Shown: positions 8,291 through 17,824, numbered from the stretch's first letter. The stretch is DNA of 64,000 nt from Janthinobacterium sp. J1-1 (GCF_030944405.1 NZ_CP132339.1:3782001-3846000), one strand, 5' to 3'. Program-made: numbers and translations. The notes: a model not told the origin generated them from the letters alone.

Positions 8291-9300
8291 GGCGCACCCC
8301 CGGTTGCCACGTCGCCGGCGTGTCCGCTGCCACCACATGCAGGACAATCGAGCTCACCGTTGCCCGGCTCGGCGCCGTCGTTCATGAAGACCAGGCCGCC
8401 CGGCGTCGCAGCGACCGACTGGCCGGCGGCGCGCGCGGCCGCGATGGCCTGCTGCGTCTCGGGTGAGGGCGGGGCGTGACAGCGTGCAAGCCGCGCTTTT
8501 AACCTTGCAATCAGCGCATCACGCTCTCGCAGCTGGTTCTTGAATGCGGGCGCCTCGCAATCGCGCGCACACGGTGCCGGGTGCTGGCCATTGGCCTGGA
8601 GCGCCCCGCGATCCGCCGCGGCGGTGCATGGCTCATCCAGCATCTTGCGGATGCCCTTCATTGCCTTGAGCCGCACAACGTGGAGCGAGTGAGGGGTATC
8701 GAGCGCGATGTAAGCGAGCTCCAGGGTATTGCGCAAATCATCCGGCGCGGCCGCGGGCTGCACGGGTGCGTCAAACGCCTCACCGCGAACCTTGGTGAGC
8801 TGCGTCCAGTTCTTCGAGTCGCGTGTGAGCAGGTAGGCGGCAACAAGGCGGTCATAGCTGTCGAAGTATGCGCACCACTTGATGCGAACTGCCTGGCATG
8901 CCTCATCGGGTGCGTACAGAGCTTTATCGGCCTGGCTGGCAAACTGATGGATCCACTTTTCCCCCGCCTGCGCCGCTGGCAGCTCATCCATGTACATCAG
9001 TGCGGCCACCGGCACCGGCGCCTGCGCCAATCTCACATCGCCAACTCCATCGATCCAGACCGACTTGCCGTCAGCGCTGAGCGGCACCATGGCTTGCGGC
9101 GCCTGAACCGGGCCGACGGCCGCGCTAGCGGCCGCCAGATATGCTTCCAGCAAGCGGTCAGAGAGTTGGGCCAGCGAGTTGCCTGGCTTCGCCGGATCGC
9201 ATTGCAGGGTGACGCCGTCGCTGTCGATCGTGTGCCCACAGTCCAGCGCTGCCATCATCAGTGCATTTCTGATTCGCTTATGTTGCTCGTTATTCATCAT
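8287..9300 (-). CDS. Hypothetical phage protein with C-terminal CxxC zinc motif
   Basis: 337 residues, not assigned to a family. The N-terminal third is helical. Residues ~100-185 include aromatic-rich segments (KWIHQFASQADKALYAPDEA). The C-terminus carries CPACGGSGH, half of a DnaJ-type zinc knuckle. It sits in the leftward early operon with four-base overlaps on both sides. Confidence 0.75.
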   Translation of the reverse strand: MMNNEQHKRIRNALMMAALDCGHTIDSDGVTLQCDPAKPGNSLAQLSDRLLEAYLAAASAAVGPVQAPQAMVPLSADGKSVWIDGVGDVRLAQAPVPVAALMYMDELPAAQAGEKWIHQFASQADKALYAPDEACQAVRIKWCAYFDSYDRLVAAYLLTRDSKNWTQLTKVRGEAFDAPVQPAAAPDDLRNTLELAYIALDTPHSLHVVRLKAMKGIRKMLDEPCTAAADRGALQANGQHPAPCARDCEAPAFKNQLRERDALIARLKARLARCHAPPSPETQQAIAAARAAGQSVAATPGGLVFMNDGAEPGNGELDCPACGGSGHAGDVATGGAP

Positions 9301-9530
9301 GTCGGTTGCTCCAATATGGTTATTGCGGATGGCGCGACCGGCTCAGTCAGGCCCTCGATGTACACGGTCATGTCGGCATCACCCTTGTGCCAGCAGAAGC
9401 CGGCAATAAAGCAGTTCAGGCCCTGGTAGCCGACCGGCCTGGCCAGTTGCTTTGCGCGGTGGATGCGCAGGTCGTGCTGGTCGGCCAGCTCGCGCGGTGT
9501 TTCGGCCGGCGCCGGCGTGCGGGTGCTCAT
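9297..9530 (-). CDS. Small hypothetical phage protein
   Basis: 77 residues, soluble, with HKGDADMTVYIEGLTEPVAP near the C-terminus. No family recognised. Both ends overlap neighbouring genes by four bases (ATGA), which is the main evidence that it is translated. Confidence 0.65.
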   Translation of the reverse strand: MSTRTPAPAETPRELADQHDLRIHRAKQLARPVGYQGLNCFIAGFCWHKGDADMTVYIEGLTEPVAPSAITILEQPT

Positions 9531-9850
9531 GTTGCAGCCGGTGAGCGAGATGCAAACCAGGCGACCGGGCCGTCTTCATCTTCGTACAGGGCCAGCAAAA
9601 ACCAGTCCAGCCCTGGGCTGGTCGGCTGCCAGTCCACCAGGGCTGAGGGATCACCCTCGCCCTCAAAGTAGCGATCCGCCAAATCGGGCGCATCCTCCTC
9701 CATCCAGACGCTTTTCACCACCAGGCATTGAGCCTCGGTCCACGCCCTGAAGCTGGCCGCGTCGCCTTCACCAAACGGTGGTAAATCGGGGTGGTCGTAA
9801 TGCCCCTGGGCATCGCGCACGACAGGTGCGGCTTCAATTTTCTGTTCCAT
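9527..9850 (-). CDS. Acidic hypothetical phage protein
   Basis: 107 residues starting MEQKIEAAPVVRDAQGHYDH, rich in Asp and Glu, with the aromatic stretch GLDWFLLALYEDEDGPVAWF near the C-terminus. The start at 9850 is preferred to a longer frame whose upstream part overlaps the next gene out of phase. Function unknown; strongly acidic early phage proteins are sometimes DNA mimics or enzyme inhibitors, but nothing here proves that. Confidence 0.65.
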   Translation of the reverse strand: MEQKIEAAPVVRDAQGHYDHPDLPPFGEGDAASFRAWTEAQCLVVKSVWMEEDAPDLADRYFEGEGDPSALVDWQPTSPGLDWFLLALYEDEDGPVAWFASRSPAAT

Positions 9851-9858
9851 ATTCGCTT

Positions 9859-9963
9859 TCAGGTTGTCGCGGCCAGGGCGCCCGCCAGGGTCGCCGCCAC
9901 GTAAATCAGGATCAGGGCCACCGCCACGCGCGCGGCCGACCGGCTTCTCGTTTTGTTGCTCAT
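9859..9963 (-). CDS. 34-residue single-pass membrane microprotein
   Basis: MSNKTRSRSAARVAVALILI and on through a hydrophobic run to LAGALAATT: a basic N-terminus followed by one transmembrane helix (about residues 12-32). The ATG overlaps the stop of the upstream gene (ATGA). Function unknown. Confidence 0.55.
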   Translation of the reverse strand: MSNKTRSRSAARVAVALILIYVAATLAGALAATT

Positions 9964-10229
9964 CGCGTAGCCCGGACGCTGCCGGTGCGAACCCAGCGCG
10001 CAATGCCCAGTTCGCATGCACTGGTCAGCGCCACGCCGTTTGCCATCCCGGCGTGGGTGGCCGGGCCATTGCAACCGCAGTTGCAGGTGCGCCGGCGACC
10101 CGGCCGCGTGGGCTTCTTCTCGCTGTAGCGAATGTGGGCTTGAGCCGAACCGATCTTGCCCCAGCCTGCGGTGCCGCCACGCATGGCGGCTGACAGCGCG
10201 CTTTTGCTTAGGTCGTTCAGGTCGGTCAT
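9960..10229 (-). CDS. Small hypothetical protein with Cys cluster
   Basis: 89 residues. The basic middle region KKPTRPGRRRTCNCGCNGPA has three closely spaced cysteines that could bind metal. ATGA overlaps couple it to both neighbours. Not recognised. Confidence 0.65.
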   Translation of the reverse strand: MTDLNDLSKSALSAAMRGGTAGWGKIGSAQAHIRYSEKKPTRPGRRRTCNCGCNGPATHAGMANGVALTSACELGIARWVRTGSVRATR

Positions 10230-10849
10230 GGAGCCTCCGCCGGCGGCTCGATGCCGCGCCAGGTGTAGTAGGCCGGCAGATCACCTTGCGCAACGTACAG
10301 TTCTGGCGATCCATATTCATAGGTCGCGCCGTATCGTGCGCCCGGGAATAAGAATGAAACAGTGCACTTCATTCCACCGCCATCGTCGCGAGGTTCCAGC
10401 TTAGCGCCGTAGACGTGCACATCCTTGATCGAGCAGCCGGGAAACTTCGCTTCAAACAGCTCAATCAAAGCAACCTTTGCGGCACCGTTGGCTCGCCGCT
10501 CGGCATGGTTCCGCGCCTGGCAAGTCGAGCAGCAAAACACGTCCTGGCCTGACGCCACAGGAGTGCAGTCATCTGGATCGAAGTCCTCGTTGTCCATGTA
10601 CTCGTCGATCTTGCGGCTGCACTGGTGGCACTCGAACCACCAGCCATCTTTGATCAGCACCAGCGGCGGTACTGGGCCGGGCGCGTAAAGGTCGTATGCA
10701 GGGTTGCGGCGGCAATGCTCGACACCTTCCCAGTCAACATTTAGCTCGCTGGCGCCCTCGCGGCGCGCGGTGGCGTTGTTGTTTGCGAAGATGATGCAGC
10801 AGTGCCCCTCGTCCGGCTCGCGCACTTCATAGGCAAGCAGGCGCTTCAT
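10226..10849 (-). CDS. Hypothetical protein with zinc-ribbon-like cysteines
   Basis: 207 residues. WWFECHQCSRKID and DVFCCSTCQARNHAERRANG give two CxxC pairs about 45 residues apart, consistent with a zinc ribbon in the middle. The C-terminal part is a predicted beta-rich region. It overlaps both neighbours by four bases in the left operon. Confidence 0.7.
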   Translation of the reverse strand: MKRLLAYEVREPDEGHCCIIFANNNATARREGASELNVDWEGVEHCRRNPAYDLYAPGPVPPLVLIKDGWWFECHQCSRKIDEYMDNEDFDPDDCTPVASGQDVFCCSTCQARNHAERRANGAAKVALIELFEAKFPGCSIKDVHVYGAKLEPRDDGGGMKCTVSFLFPGARYGATYEYGSPELYVAQGDLPAYYTWRGIEPPAEAP

Positions 10850-11541
10850 GGAGCCACCCGCTTGAATTCAATGACCCACACCCATGGGTTGGCGTCCCAG
10901 CTGCCGGCGCCGTTGATGGATTCCCACAGCGATTCAAAGCTCTCGCGCGCCGAATATGCCGGGTCACCGTCAGCGCCATTCGTATAGTGCAGATAATCAT
11001 CGCCAGGCCAGCCCTCGCCGCCGCGCCCGTTCGGTCCTTTGTCGAGCGGCCCTATCCAATTCGGCGCTACACCCTCGGCCAAGGCGTCTGCCTCGCTGCA
11101 GTCGTTCAGCCGCTCGACGCGGACCGACACGATCTGCAGCAGGATGCGGCTGGCCGCACGAGGCATGTGGATGCTTGGCTTCCATGGCCCTCCATAGTCG
11201 GTACGGTTGTCGCATTCGCGATAGACTGTCCACTCTTGGCCCAGCGCTTGGCATACGGTCGTCTTTGCGAATGCTTCGCGCACCCACAGCCGGTCGCCGG
11301 GCTGGCCGTGCGGGCAACCGATGGTCTCGCCAGTGCGCGTGTGCCAGATAACCACTTGCAGCGGCACTTCATTGCCGGCCGCCGTCCGCCCGCCGTTCTC
11401 GCCACCGATGGTTGACGCCAGCCATTCACCCAGCGCCGCCGGCGCCGGCGGCAACTTGATAACCCGCCTGGTTTGCGTCTTGGTGCCGGCCAGAGTGGCG
11501 CGCACCATGGCGCCGTTCATGAGGATGGGGTGCTCTTTCAT
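10846..11541 (-). CDS. ASCH/PUA-like phage protein
   Basis: 231 residues starting MKEHPILMNGAMVRATLAGT. The segments MNGAMVRATLAGTKTQTRR, GQPGDRLWVREAF and LQIVSVRVERLNDCSEADAL, with a final WVWVIEFKRV, follow the pattern of widespread phage proteins with an ASCH-like fold, a predicted RNA-binding beta barrel. The start was chosen at that conserved beginning, preceded by a purine-rich GGAGAAA. Molecular role unknown. Confidence 0.75.
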   Translation of the reverse strand: MKEHPILMNGAMVRATLAGTKTQTRRVIKLPPAPAALGEWLASTIGGENGGRTAAGNEVPLQVVIWHTRTGETIGCPHGQPGDRLWVREAFAKTTVCQALGQEWTVYRECDNRTDYGGPWKPSIHMPRAASRILLQIVSVRVERLNDCSEADALAEGVAPNWIGPLDKGPNGRGGEGWPGDDYLHYTNGADGDPAYSARESFESLWESINGAGSWDANPWVWVIEFKRVAP

Positions 11542-11855
11542 GCTTTTTCTCCAGCGGCCGGCGTGGTCGCAAACATATCGACGGTTTTGGTATCGCGCAC
11601 CACCAGCGGCGGCAGCACGTCCAAGAATTCGCCGATGGTCAGCGTGTTGTCGCGTGGGCCATACGGCATGCATTCGACGTCCCAGTGTCCCGGCAAATCA
11701 TCCTCGGTCCGAATTTCCCGATCGGCCACAGCGTCGATGGGCTGGTCCTTGATCTCGCCAAAGCTCTCCCTGAAGCGAATTTCGGCCTCGCGCTCGCTGG
11801 TGGCCATAATGACGGCCGTGAGGGTGGCGCTGACGGTGTAGAGGCGGTTGATCAT
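11538..11855 (-). CDS. Hypothetical phage protein
   Basis: 105 residues starting [20 protein letters not shown]. The repeated 'TLTAVIMATSEREAEIRFRE' style resembles small phage proteins that sense or cap larger complexes, but I do not recognise the family. Four-base overlaps on both sides. Confidence 0.65.
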   Translation of the reverse strand: MINRLYTVSATLTAVIMATSEREAEIRFRESFGEIKDQPIDAVADREIRTEDDLPGHWDVECMPYGPRDNTLTIGEFLDVLPPLVVRDTKTVDMFATTPAAGEKA

Positions 11856-12268
11856 GTGGCGCCGCCATTGAGGAAGTTGTTGATCCGGACGGAAAGCGGA
11901 TTGATGACTGGCTGCTCGCCGGCGGCCTTGAGGGCGGCCAGATGGTCGTCGTGCGGCTTCACTGCTTCGCTCAGCAGCACCCGTGCTGCGGCAAGCTTTT
12001 CTTCCAGGCCCTTGGCGTAGGAGCTCATGCCGCGCACGTTCCAGCCACCAGCAAGATGATCGTCGGACAGGCCATCGAGCGCATTCCAACAAGCGACCAG
12101 GCGCTGCGCGTTGGCCTCGCGCATGCCCGGATTGTTCGCGCCAAAGTCAATGGCCACCGCTACGCCAGCACTGCCGCCCATCCCACGGATCACGGTTTCC
12201 GGGCTGCAGCCGTCATCCTGGACCGTTTCGGCAACGAAAAGCAGGCCAGGGGTGCGCACGCCGCTCAT
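11852..12268 (-). CDS. Hypothetical phage protein
   Basis: 138 residues with a helical second half ([20 protein letters not shown]). The central stretch [20 protein letters not shown] matches a short motif common in phage 'early' proteins of unknown role. It overlaps the start of neighbouring genes by four bases. Confidence 0.7.
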   Translation of the reverse strand: MSGVRTPGLLFVAETVQDDGCSPETVIRGMGGSAGVAVAIDFGANNPGMREANAQRLVACWNALDGLSDDHLAGGWNVRGMSSYAKGLEEKLAAARVLLSEAVKPHDDHLAALKAAGEQPVINPLSVRINNFLNGGAT

Positions 12269-13536
12269 GCTGCCGCTCCCGTCACCGCCGTCACCGTGTA
12301 GATGCCCTGCGTGCCCTTGACCACGCCTGCGGCTTCCATCGCCTCGATCAGCCGGGCCGCACGGTTATAGTCGATCAGTAGGTTGCGCTGTACCAGCGAG
12401 ATCGACGCGCGCTGCTGCGTGCGCACGACCTCGACGGCCTGGTCGTACAGCGGATCGGTCGTGCTGCCGTCACCGGGAGGCACGGCGTCGGCGGCCCTGG
12501 GCTCCAGGTCGCGCATCGTGAGGCCTCGCTGTGCGAGTTGGCCGGCGATATGATCATTCAGCGACAGCACCTCGCGCTCTTCGCGTACAGGCTCGTGGCC
12601 TTTGGCCGGCGCCGCGTCAACGGCAGGGCCCGGCGGCCGCGCATCTACCTCGGCTTCGCCGCCCAGCACCTCGACCAGATCGGCCAGCATCTTGGCCAGC
12701 TCGCCGGTCATCAGGGCGAAGTCGCTGTCGAAGCGCTCGTCGTCATTCCGCGTGGCGCTTTCCTTGATGATTTCCAGCGGCTTGATCGACTTGATGGCCA
12801 TGCTCTCGTCCAGCACGAAGGAAATCTTGTCGTTCCAGGTCATGGCCAGGCGCGTGCACTGCTTGCCGGCGGCGATGTGGCGGCGGATATCGTCCGCTTC
12901 CAAGGTGTGGCGCTTGTACGCTACCTGAGCCTTGCTCTCGCCGGTGGCGCGCATGATCGCGTCCTGGTCGACCGTGAAGCCGGCCGGGGATTCGTCCGCT
13001 TGCAGCCACTCCGTCATCGCGCCGACCGGCGAGCGCTGAACGCGCAGGCTTTCCAGCGGCAGTTTGTCGACGGACTTGAGTAGCAGCTTGACCACGTCGT
13101 CGGCCTTGGCCGGGCTGGCCGCGTCCACCACCAGCCAGCCATTCACCGAATCGATCCATACGTCCGTGGTGGTGGCCAGCGGGAACGCGCGCGGCAAAAG
13201 CTCGTCGGTAACGCGCTCTTTCAGTTCCTTCATGGCCTTTTTGCCGGGCGGGAAGCCTTGGGCCTCTTCCATTTCTGCCGCCCGGGTTTTCGTGAACTGG
13301 TTGATGACGCTGGACGGCAGCAGCTTCTTCTCGGTTTTCAGCTGCATCAGGAACTGGCCGCCGACGGCGTGCACGAGCGGCTGGTCGGCGCCGCGTGGTG
13401 GGGCCCAGCCTTGGCTGACCATATCCATGCTGGTGGCGTCGGTGAACTTCTGCGGCGCCAGCGCTTCGGCGAGGGCGTCAGCCGTCATCGGCCAGTTTTG
13501 CGGCAGGCGATATGCTTGGATATTTTTGAAAAACAT
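12265..13536 (-). CDS. rdgC: RdgC fused to an FtsK-gamma DNA-binding domain
   Basis: 423 residues. Residues 1-295 are RdgC, a ring-shaped DNA-binding protein that inhibits RecA: it starts [15 protein letters not shown] and keeps [20 protein letters not shown] and the [12 protein letters not shown] strand. After a Pro/Ala/Glu-rich linker (295-360) comes a segment not usual for Rdg[21 protein letters not shown] at 361-380, then [20 protein letters not shown] and AGVV. This is the winged-helix gamma domain of FtsK translocases, which reads KOPS sequences and activates XerD. It lies next to ninB in the recombination cluster. Confidence 0.9.
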   Translation of the reverse strand: MFFKNIQAYRLPQNWPMTADALAEALAPQKFTDATSMDMVSQGWAPPRGADQPLVHAVGGQFLMQLKTEKKLLPSSVINQFTKTRAAEMEEAQGFPPGKKAMKELKERVTDELLPRAFPLATTTDVWIDSVNGWLVVDAASPAKADDVVKLLLKSVDKLPLESLRVQRSPVGAMTEWLQADESPAGFTVDQDAIMRATGESKAQVAYKRHTLEADDIRRHIAAGKQCTRLAMTWNDKISFVLDESMAIKSIKPLEIIKESATRNDDERFDSDFALMTGELAKMLADLVEVLGGEAEVDARPPGPAVDAAPAKGHEPVREEREVLSLNDHIAGQLAQRGLTMRDLEPRAADAVPPGDGSTTDPLYDQAVEVVRTQQRASISLVQRNLLIDYNRAARLIEAMEAAGVVKGTQGIYTVTAVTGAAA

Positions 13537-13544
13537 GGCGGTTC

Positions 13545-13958
13545 CTATTCTGAAAATACGACGTCGCGCGCGGCGCCGAAGGCGTACAAAAATTCAATGA
13601 ACTGCGCGGCTTCCTTCACATAGAAGTCGCTGGTCTGGACGCCCAGCTGCACGATGCGGCGACCGTCGAAGCTGGGCGTCACGCGTCCGTCGTGGTGCAG
13701 CGGCGTGCCGGCCATGCGCATTTCGTCGGCAAACTCGTCCACCAGCAGCCGCTTCATGTCATCCGCATCCCACTTGCGCCCGATGTGCTCGACCTGCTTG
13801 GCGATCTCGCCGATCATGGCGTGGTACTTTTCTTCCTGGGCGCGCTTCTTCTTTGGCTCGGAAAACACCACCATCCAGCCGACCGGCGCGGTCTTGGCGA
13901 ATGCTGCTGCGCCCCGGCGCGCTTCGTCATGGGCGAGGAAAAACGTTCTCTTTGTCAT
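13545..13958 (-). CDS. ninB: NinB-like recombination protein
   Basis: 137 residues. The pattern [20 protein letters not shown] followed by [19 protein letters not shown] is that of lambda NinB (Orf), a recombination mediator that can replace RecFOR in loading RecA or Red functions on SSB-coated DNA. It is located between rdgC and small genes of the same operon, and upstream of the exonuclease/annealase pair in the transcript. Confidence 0.85.
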   Translation of the reverse strand: MTKRTFFLAHDEARRGAAAFAKTAPVGWMVVFSEPKKKRAQEEKYHAMIGEIAKQVEHIGRKWDADDMKRLLVDEFADEMRMAGTPLHHDGRVTPSFDGRRIVQLGVQTSDFYVKEAAQFIEFLYAFGAARDVVFSE

Positions 13959-14140
13959 GGCGGTGTCTCCAGCCCGATCGTCACCGTCTGGAAGAACAGC
14001 GCCGCCGCCGCGCGCGTCTCATCCAGCGTCAACCCCTTGACGGTGATGAATTCGCCGTTGGCCCGCTGGATGACGAAGCCAAGCGCGCCATCCTCGCCAT
14101 CAAGCTGGCCGACCTCCACTACAGTGCCGGCGGCGATCAT
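13955..14140 (-). CDS. Small hypothetical phage protein
   Basis: 61 residues starting MIAAGTVVEVGQLDGEDGAL, probably a small beta barrel. A four-base overlap links each side. The longer upstream frame was rejected because it overlaps the next gene out of phase. Confidence 0.6.
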   Translation of the reverse strand: MIAAGTVVEVGQLDGEDGALGFVIQRANGEFITVKGLTLDETRAAAALFFQTVTIGLETPP

Positions 14141-14823
14141 GCCGGCACTGCCTCGGCCGCCAGCCGCTTGGCAGCGTCGTATTGTTCGATGCCCCAGGCC
14201 AGCGCGTAGCAGCACCAGAGGAAGCGGGACGTATATTCCTTCGTATCGACCTCCCAAAAATCGGCGAACCGGAACTTTGCATTCGGACCATGGAATGCCT
14301 TCCACGCGTCGCCGGCGTGCGTGAAGTCGTTCGCGGCGTCGAAACATCGCACCTCGTTGCTGTCCGCGCTCAACACCTCCGATTCGACCTCGGCGCGCAA
14401 CTCGGCATAGGCTTCGGACCACAGCACAAGTTGCTCAGGCTCGTCGTCGTCCGGCTTGTCGCCTTCTGCTTGCTGGTCCACCCAGTCAGTTATCTGGCGC
14501 GTGAACTCATCGTGACTGTGCTTTTCAACTCCGGTGCGGTCGGCCGCCTCGATCTTTTCGGCCCAGTAACGGCGATCGATGCCGTCCAGGCGTCCGTTTT
14601 TACGGAAGAAGCCGAACATGTCCTGCGTGCGCTGGAATACGTATGTGCCCATGTCGCCGCAGTAGCACAGGAAGCCCGGCCAGGTGATCAGGTCGAAGAA
14701 CATCATGCCGCTGTCCGGCTGCTTGAACCGGATGTGGCGGTGCACGCCATCATCGCGAATCACGGTCATTTCGTGCTTGGCGACGTCGCGCAGGAAGCGC
14801 TCCTCGGTGCAGGTGGCGCTCAT
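14137..14823 (-). CDS. Hypothetical phage protein
   Basis: 228 residues. The N-terminus (FLRDVAKHEMTVIRDDGVHR) and the central FQRTQDMFGFFRKNGRLDGI are conserved-looking features of a protein seen in many Burkholderiales prophages next to recombination genes, as far as I recall. No catalytic motif is visible. The C-terminal third is aromatic-rich (SRFLWCCYALAWGIEQYDAA). Confidence 0.75.
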   Translation of the reverse strand: MSATCTEERFLRDVAKHEMTVIRDDGVHRHIRFKQPDSGMMFFDLITWPGFLCYCGDMGTYVFQRTQDMFGFFRKNGRLDGIDRRYWAEKIEAADRTGVEKHSHDEFTRQITDWVDQQAEGDKPDDDEPEQLVLWSEAYAELRAEVESEVLSADSNEVRCFDAANDFTHAGDAWKAFHGPNAKFRFADFWEVDTKEYTSRFLWCCYALAWGIEQYDAAKRLAAEAVPA

Positions 14824-15068
14824 GCTTTTGCCACTTTCGAAGCCGTCACGCGGTCCAGGTCGTAGCAGCCGCTGATGCCATCGAGCCAGATTACTGCGCT
14901 GTGGCCGCTGAGCACTTGGGCCTCGCTGGTGGTGACCGTCTCGCGGACCTCACCGCTGTCCAGCTCGACGCTGACGGCGGCGCCGACCTTGTGCGCTGCG
15001 TTGAACTTGTCGCATGCCGCCTGGAGCTTTGCGGTCGCCTGTGCCTGGCGTTCGGCCCGCGTGGTCAC
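14820..15068 (-). CDS. Small hypothetical phage protein
   Basis: 82 residues, with a basic helical N-terminus (ERQAQATAKLQAACDKFNAA) and a beta-rich second half ending LDRVTASKVAKA. Overlaps both neighbours by four bases. Not recognised. Confidence 0.65.
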   Translation of the reverse strand: MTTRAERQAQATAKLQAACDKFNAAHKVGAAVSVELDSGEVRETVTTSEAQVLSGHSAVIWLDGISGCYDLDRVTASKVAKA

Positions 15069-15820
15069 GCCGCACCGCCCAGGTCGGCCACGTCGATCAC
15101 GATGCCGCGGCAGTACGGTGCGCCGTCTTCCACGATTTCGAAGGTGGCGTGCGGGACGCCGGTGCGGAAAGTCCAGGCGTAGTCGCCTTCCTCACAGAAC
15201 AGTGCTTCGACTTTGCGCGCCAAGGGCTGACGGGTGAAGAATTTCTTCAACTCGTCATCCTGTTCGAGGTTGTCACGATCGGGCAGCAGTCCATTGCTAT
15301 CGATCAGCGCGGTGCCGCCGCTATAGCAGGAGAATTCGTCATGGATGGCGCCGCGCATCTCCATCAGGTCGTCGCTGGCGCCGAAGATGACGATCAGGCC
15401 GGCCGCCTTGGCCTGCATTACCTCTTCCTTCAGCATTTCCTTGCCGTATTCGCGGCCCGTCAGCAGGCCGGCCAACAGTTCTTTGCTCAGCTTGACCGGC
15501 GCGGCTTCGGCCAGGCTGGCCGGTTTGACGGCCGGTTGCGGCGCGGTGTGGTTGAACGCGGCCTGGTCGACCTTCGAATATGGGAACCGGTCAGCGCATT
15601 TCTTGATGCGCTGGATGAAAAACGAGCCATGCGACTCGGCGTCCAGGAATTCGGCGAACAGTTCCGCGCTGAAATTCTGGTAGTGGTAAATATCGCTCTG
15701 GCCAGTCGACTTCTTCGGGTGGAACTGGATGGCCAGCAGGCCGAGCTCTGGCGCATGGCCGATGGCTGCAAACTGGCTGGATTCGACCTGGTGCATGACG
15801 ATTTGAGGGGTGGCGCTCAT
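15065..15820 (-). CDS. KTSC-domain phage protein
   Basis: 251 residues. Residues ~8-75 follow the KTSC pattern (the small domain shared with the C-terminus of some lysyl-tRNA synthetases): VESSQFAAIGHAPELGLLAI, then IYHYQNFSAELFAEFLDAES and HGSFFIQRIK. The remainder (from ~95) is unassigned. KTSC domains are common in phage early operons beside recombination genes; the molecular role is unknown. Confidence 0.75.
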   Translation of the reverse strand: MSATPQIVMHQVESSQFAAIGHAPELGLLAIQFHPKKSTGQSDIYHYQNFSAELFAEFLDAESHGSFFIQRIKKCADRFPYSKVDQAAFNHTAPQPAVKPASLAEAAPVKLSKELLAGLLTGREYGKEMLKEEVMQAKAAGLIVIFGASDDLMEMRGAIHDEFSCYSGGTALIDSNGLLPDRDNLEQDDELKKFFTRQPLARKVEALFCEEGDYAWTFRTGVPHATFEIVEDGAPYCRGIVIDVADLGGAA

Positions 15821-15847
15821 GGTGATTTCCTTGTGTGTGGCAATGGT

Positions 15848-17824
15848 TTAAATGGCGTGCTTGATTTGTACGGCGCTGATGTGGCGGCAGATGGCCGCGC
15901 ACATGCTCTTGAAATCACCTTCGTGGTACAGCTTCGCGGCCTTGTCCGTGGCCGCCAGCGAGAAGCCGATGGATTCCATGAATGTGGCTGTGACCGTGAA
16001 GCCGAGGCGGTCGCTGATCTGGCCCAGGCGCAGGGTAGGCGGCGTGTGCGCGCGCTCAAAGTTTGCGGCGCCTTCTTGCTCGAACAGGTCTTGCGCTGTT
16101 TGCGAGAGGTCGGCGCCGTCCGGAGAAGTCTTGGCGCCGGCCAACTCTTCGGCAGCGTCCGCCAGGCGGCCTTGGTCAGCCAGTGCTGCTGCCTGGCCTT
16201 GGGCGAGACCTTGGGGCGTAGCGACGAGGGCGGTTTCGCGAATGGAGTGCGCTGTCTCGGCGGCACGGTCGGCTGCGGCCTGGGTGGCGCGGGTGGCGGC
16301 AACCTGGGCGGCCTGCAGTTCCAGTTGCGCCTTGTTCGCGGCGGCGACACGCTCGCGCTCGGCCTGGTCGGCAGCGGCTTGACGTTCCGCAGCGGCTTTG
16401 GCTTCGGCAGCCTGGCGCTCGGCGTCGGCGCGTCGCTGGGCGGCCAGTTCGGCGGCAGCGGCTGCTTCGGCCTTTTCCTTTTCCTCGGCCGCGATCTTGG
16501 CGCGCAATGCCTCCTGCTTGGCAGCTTCGGCCCGTTTGTGCTCGGCGATGCGGCTGTTGATGACGAGCTGGAAGTCATCCATCGGCTTGCCGATGATGCT
16601 GGCCATGTCCATGAACAGGAAGCCGTAGTTGGCGGCGTGCTCGCGGCACCACGCCTGCTTGGCGCGGTAGTCGGCCGCTTGCGTGTTGGCCGCAATCTTG
16701 GCATTGGCCAGCGTGGTGCCGACCGCATCGTGCAGGCTGGCCAGCGTGCGCTTGGCCTTCATGGCGCCGGCAAAGTCGGGCGTGGCCAGTTGCAGGCGGA
16801 TCGGGGCGATCTCAGCTTCGAGCGCGGCAACGTGCTCGGCGTAAGCACGGCGGCCGTCGTTCAGGATCGTTTCCTTGATCTGCTCTTTGCGCACTTTGAC
16901 CAGTTTTTCCAGGTCCAGGCGCTTGGCGCGGAACTGCGCCTTGATGTGGTCGACCGTGCGCATTACTTCGTCGATGGTCGAGCTTTGCGCCAGCGCCGCA
17001 GCCTTGGCATGCTCCAACTTGGCCTCGGCCTCGCCGCAAAACTTGACGTTGTATTCAGCATCCGCGAAGTCCTGATCGTCCTGCAGGTCGGTTTTGATGG
17101 TCGACAGGAACTTCTCGGCCGCCTTCTGGTAGGCCATCAAGTTGCTGCTGACGACCTTGCCTTCGGTCTGCACGACCAATGCAGGCAGGGCGGCGGCCGG
17201 CGCCGCTTCTGGCTTCACTGCATGGTCGACCTGGGTGTAGTTCGCCACGTCGACGTCAAACTGCTCCCAGCCAGCGACGATGCGCGAGAACCAGGCTGTG
17301 TCCGGATACACCCACATCCACACCATGTTCGCTTCGGTGCCGTCGGACGTCATGAACAGCCACTTCTCGGCGCCGGTTACCATCAGCTGTTGCTGGACCT
17401 GCGGCTGGTGCTCGTCCGGCAGTACGCCAGCGGCAATCGATGCGGCCAAGTCGGCATTCCACTGCTTGTGCTCGAAGCCGATGGTCTCGGCCATATTCAG
17501 GCCGTCGCAGGAGGCGCTTTCGCGGCCCAGCGACAGGGTGGCGGGGTAAAGGTCGTCGCCGAGGATGCGTTCGGCGAACGGGCGCGCCAGCGCTTCGACC
17601 TCGTGGCCATGGTCCAAGATGTTTTCCTGCACCCAGTCGCTGAATTCCTTAGCCAGGCCGGTGGCCTTCATGCGCACCAGTTCGCTGCGAGTTACTTTCT
17701 TCGACAGGCCCAGCATCGCGGCCGCCTCGCTGGCGCCGTGATGGTTGAAGCGGAAGGCGTGCCAGTCGTCGCTGCCCTGCAGCAGGTTGTGGATTTCGCG
17801 GGTGAGAGTGTTTTCGCGTTGCAT
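15848..17824 (-). CDS. YqaJ-type phage exonuclease with long coiled-coil C-terminus
   Basis: 658 residues. Residues 1-210 are a YqaJ/RecE-like PD-(D/E)XK nuclease: QGSDDWHAFRFNHHGASEAA at the start, GHEVEALARPFAERI, CDGLNM and the catalytic E-x-K in FEHKQW. It would resect double-stranded ends 5'-3' for the RecT annealase encoded just upstream in the transcript. From ~240 to 560 the protein is helical and extremely Ala/Glu/Lys-rich, and it ends with a small domain (RLGQISDRLGFTVTATFMES). The total is roughly twice a minimal YqaJ exonuclease. Confidence 0.88.
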   Translation of the reverse strand: MQRENTLTREIHNLLQGSDDWHAFRFNHHGASEAAAMLGLSKKVTRSELVRMKATGLAKEFSDWVQENILDHGHEVEALARPFAERILGDDLYPATLSLGRESASCDGLNMAETIGFEHKQWNADLAASIAAGVLPDEHQPQVQQQLMVTGAEKWLFMTSDGTEANMVWMWVYPDTAWFSRIVAGWEQFDVDVANYTQVDHAVKPEAAPAAALPALVVQTEGKVVSSNLMAYQKAAEKFLSTIKTDLQDDQDFADAEYNVKFCGEAEAKLEHAKAAALAQSSTIDEVMRTVDHIKAQFRAKRLDLEKLVKVRKEQIKETILNDGRRAYAEHVAALEAEIAPIRLQLATPDFAGAMKAKRTLASLHDAVGTTLANAKIAANTQAADYRAKQAWCREHAANYGFLFMDMASIIGKPMDDFQLVINSRIAEHKRAEAAKQEALRAKIAAEEKEKAEAAAAAELAAQRRADAERQAAEAKAAAERQAAADQAERERVAAANKAQLELQAAQVAATRATQAAADRAAETAHSIRETALVATPQGLAQGQAAALADQGRLADAAEELAGAKTSPDGADLSQTAQDLFEQEGAANFERAHTPPTLRLGQISDRLGFTVTATFMESIGFSLAATDKAAKLYHEGDFKSMCAAICRHISAVQIKHAI

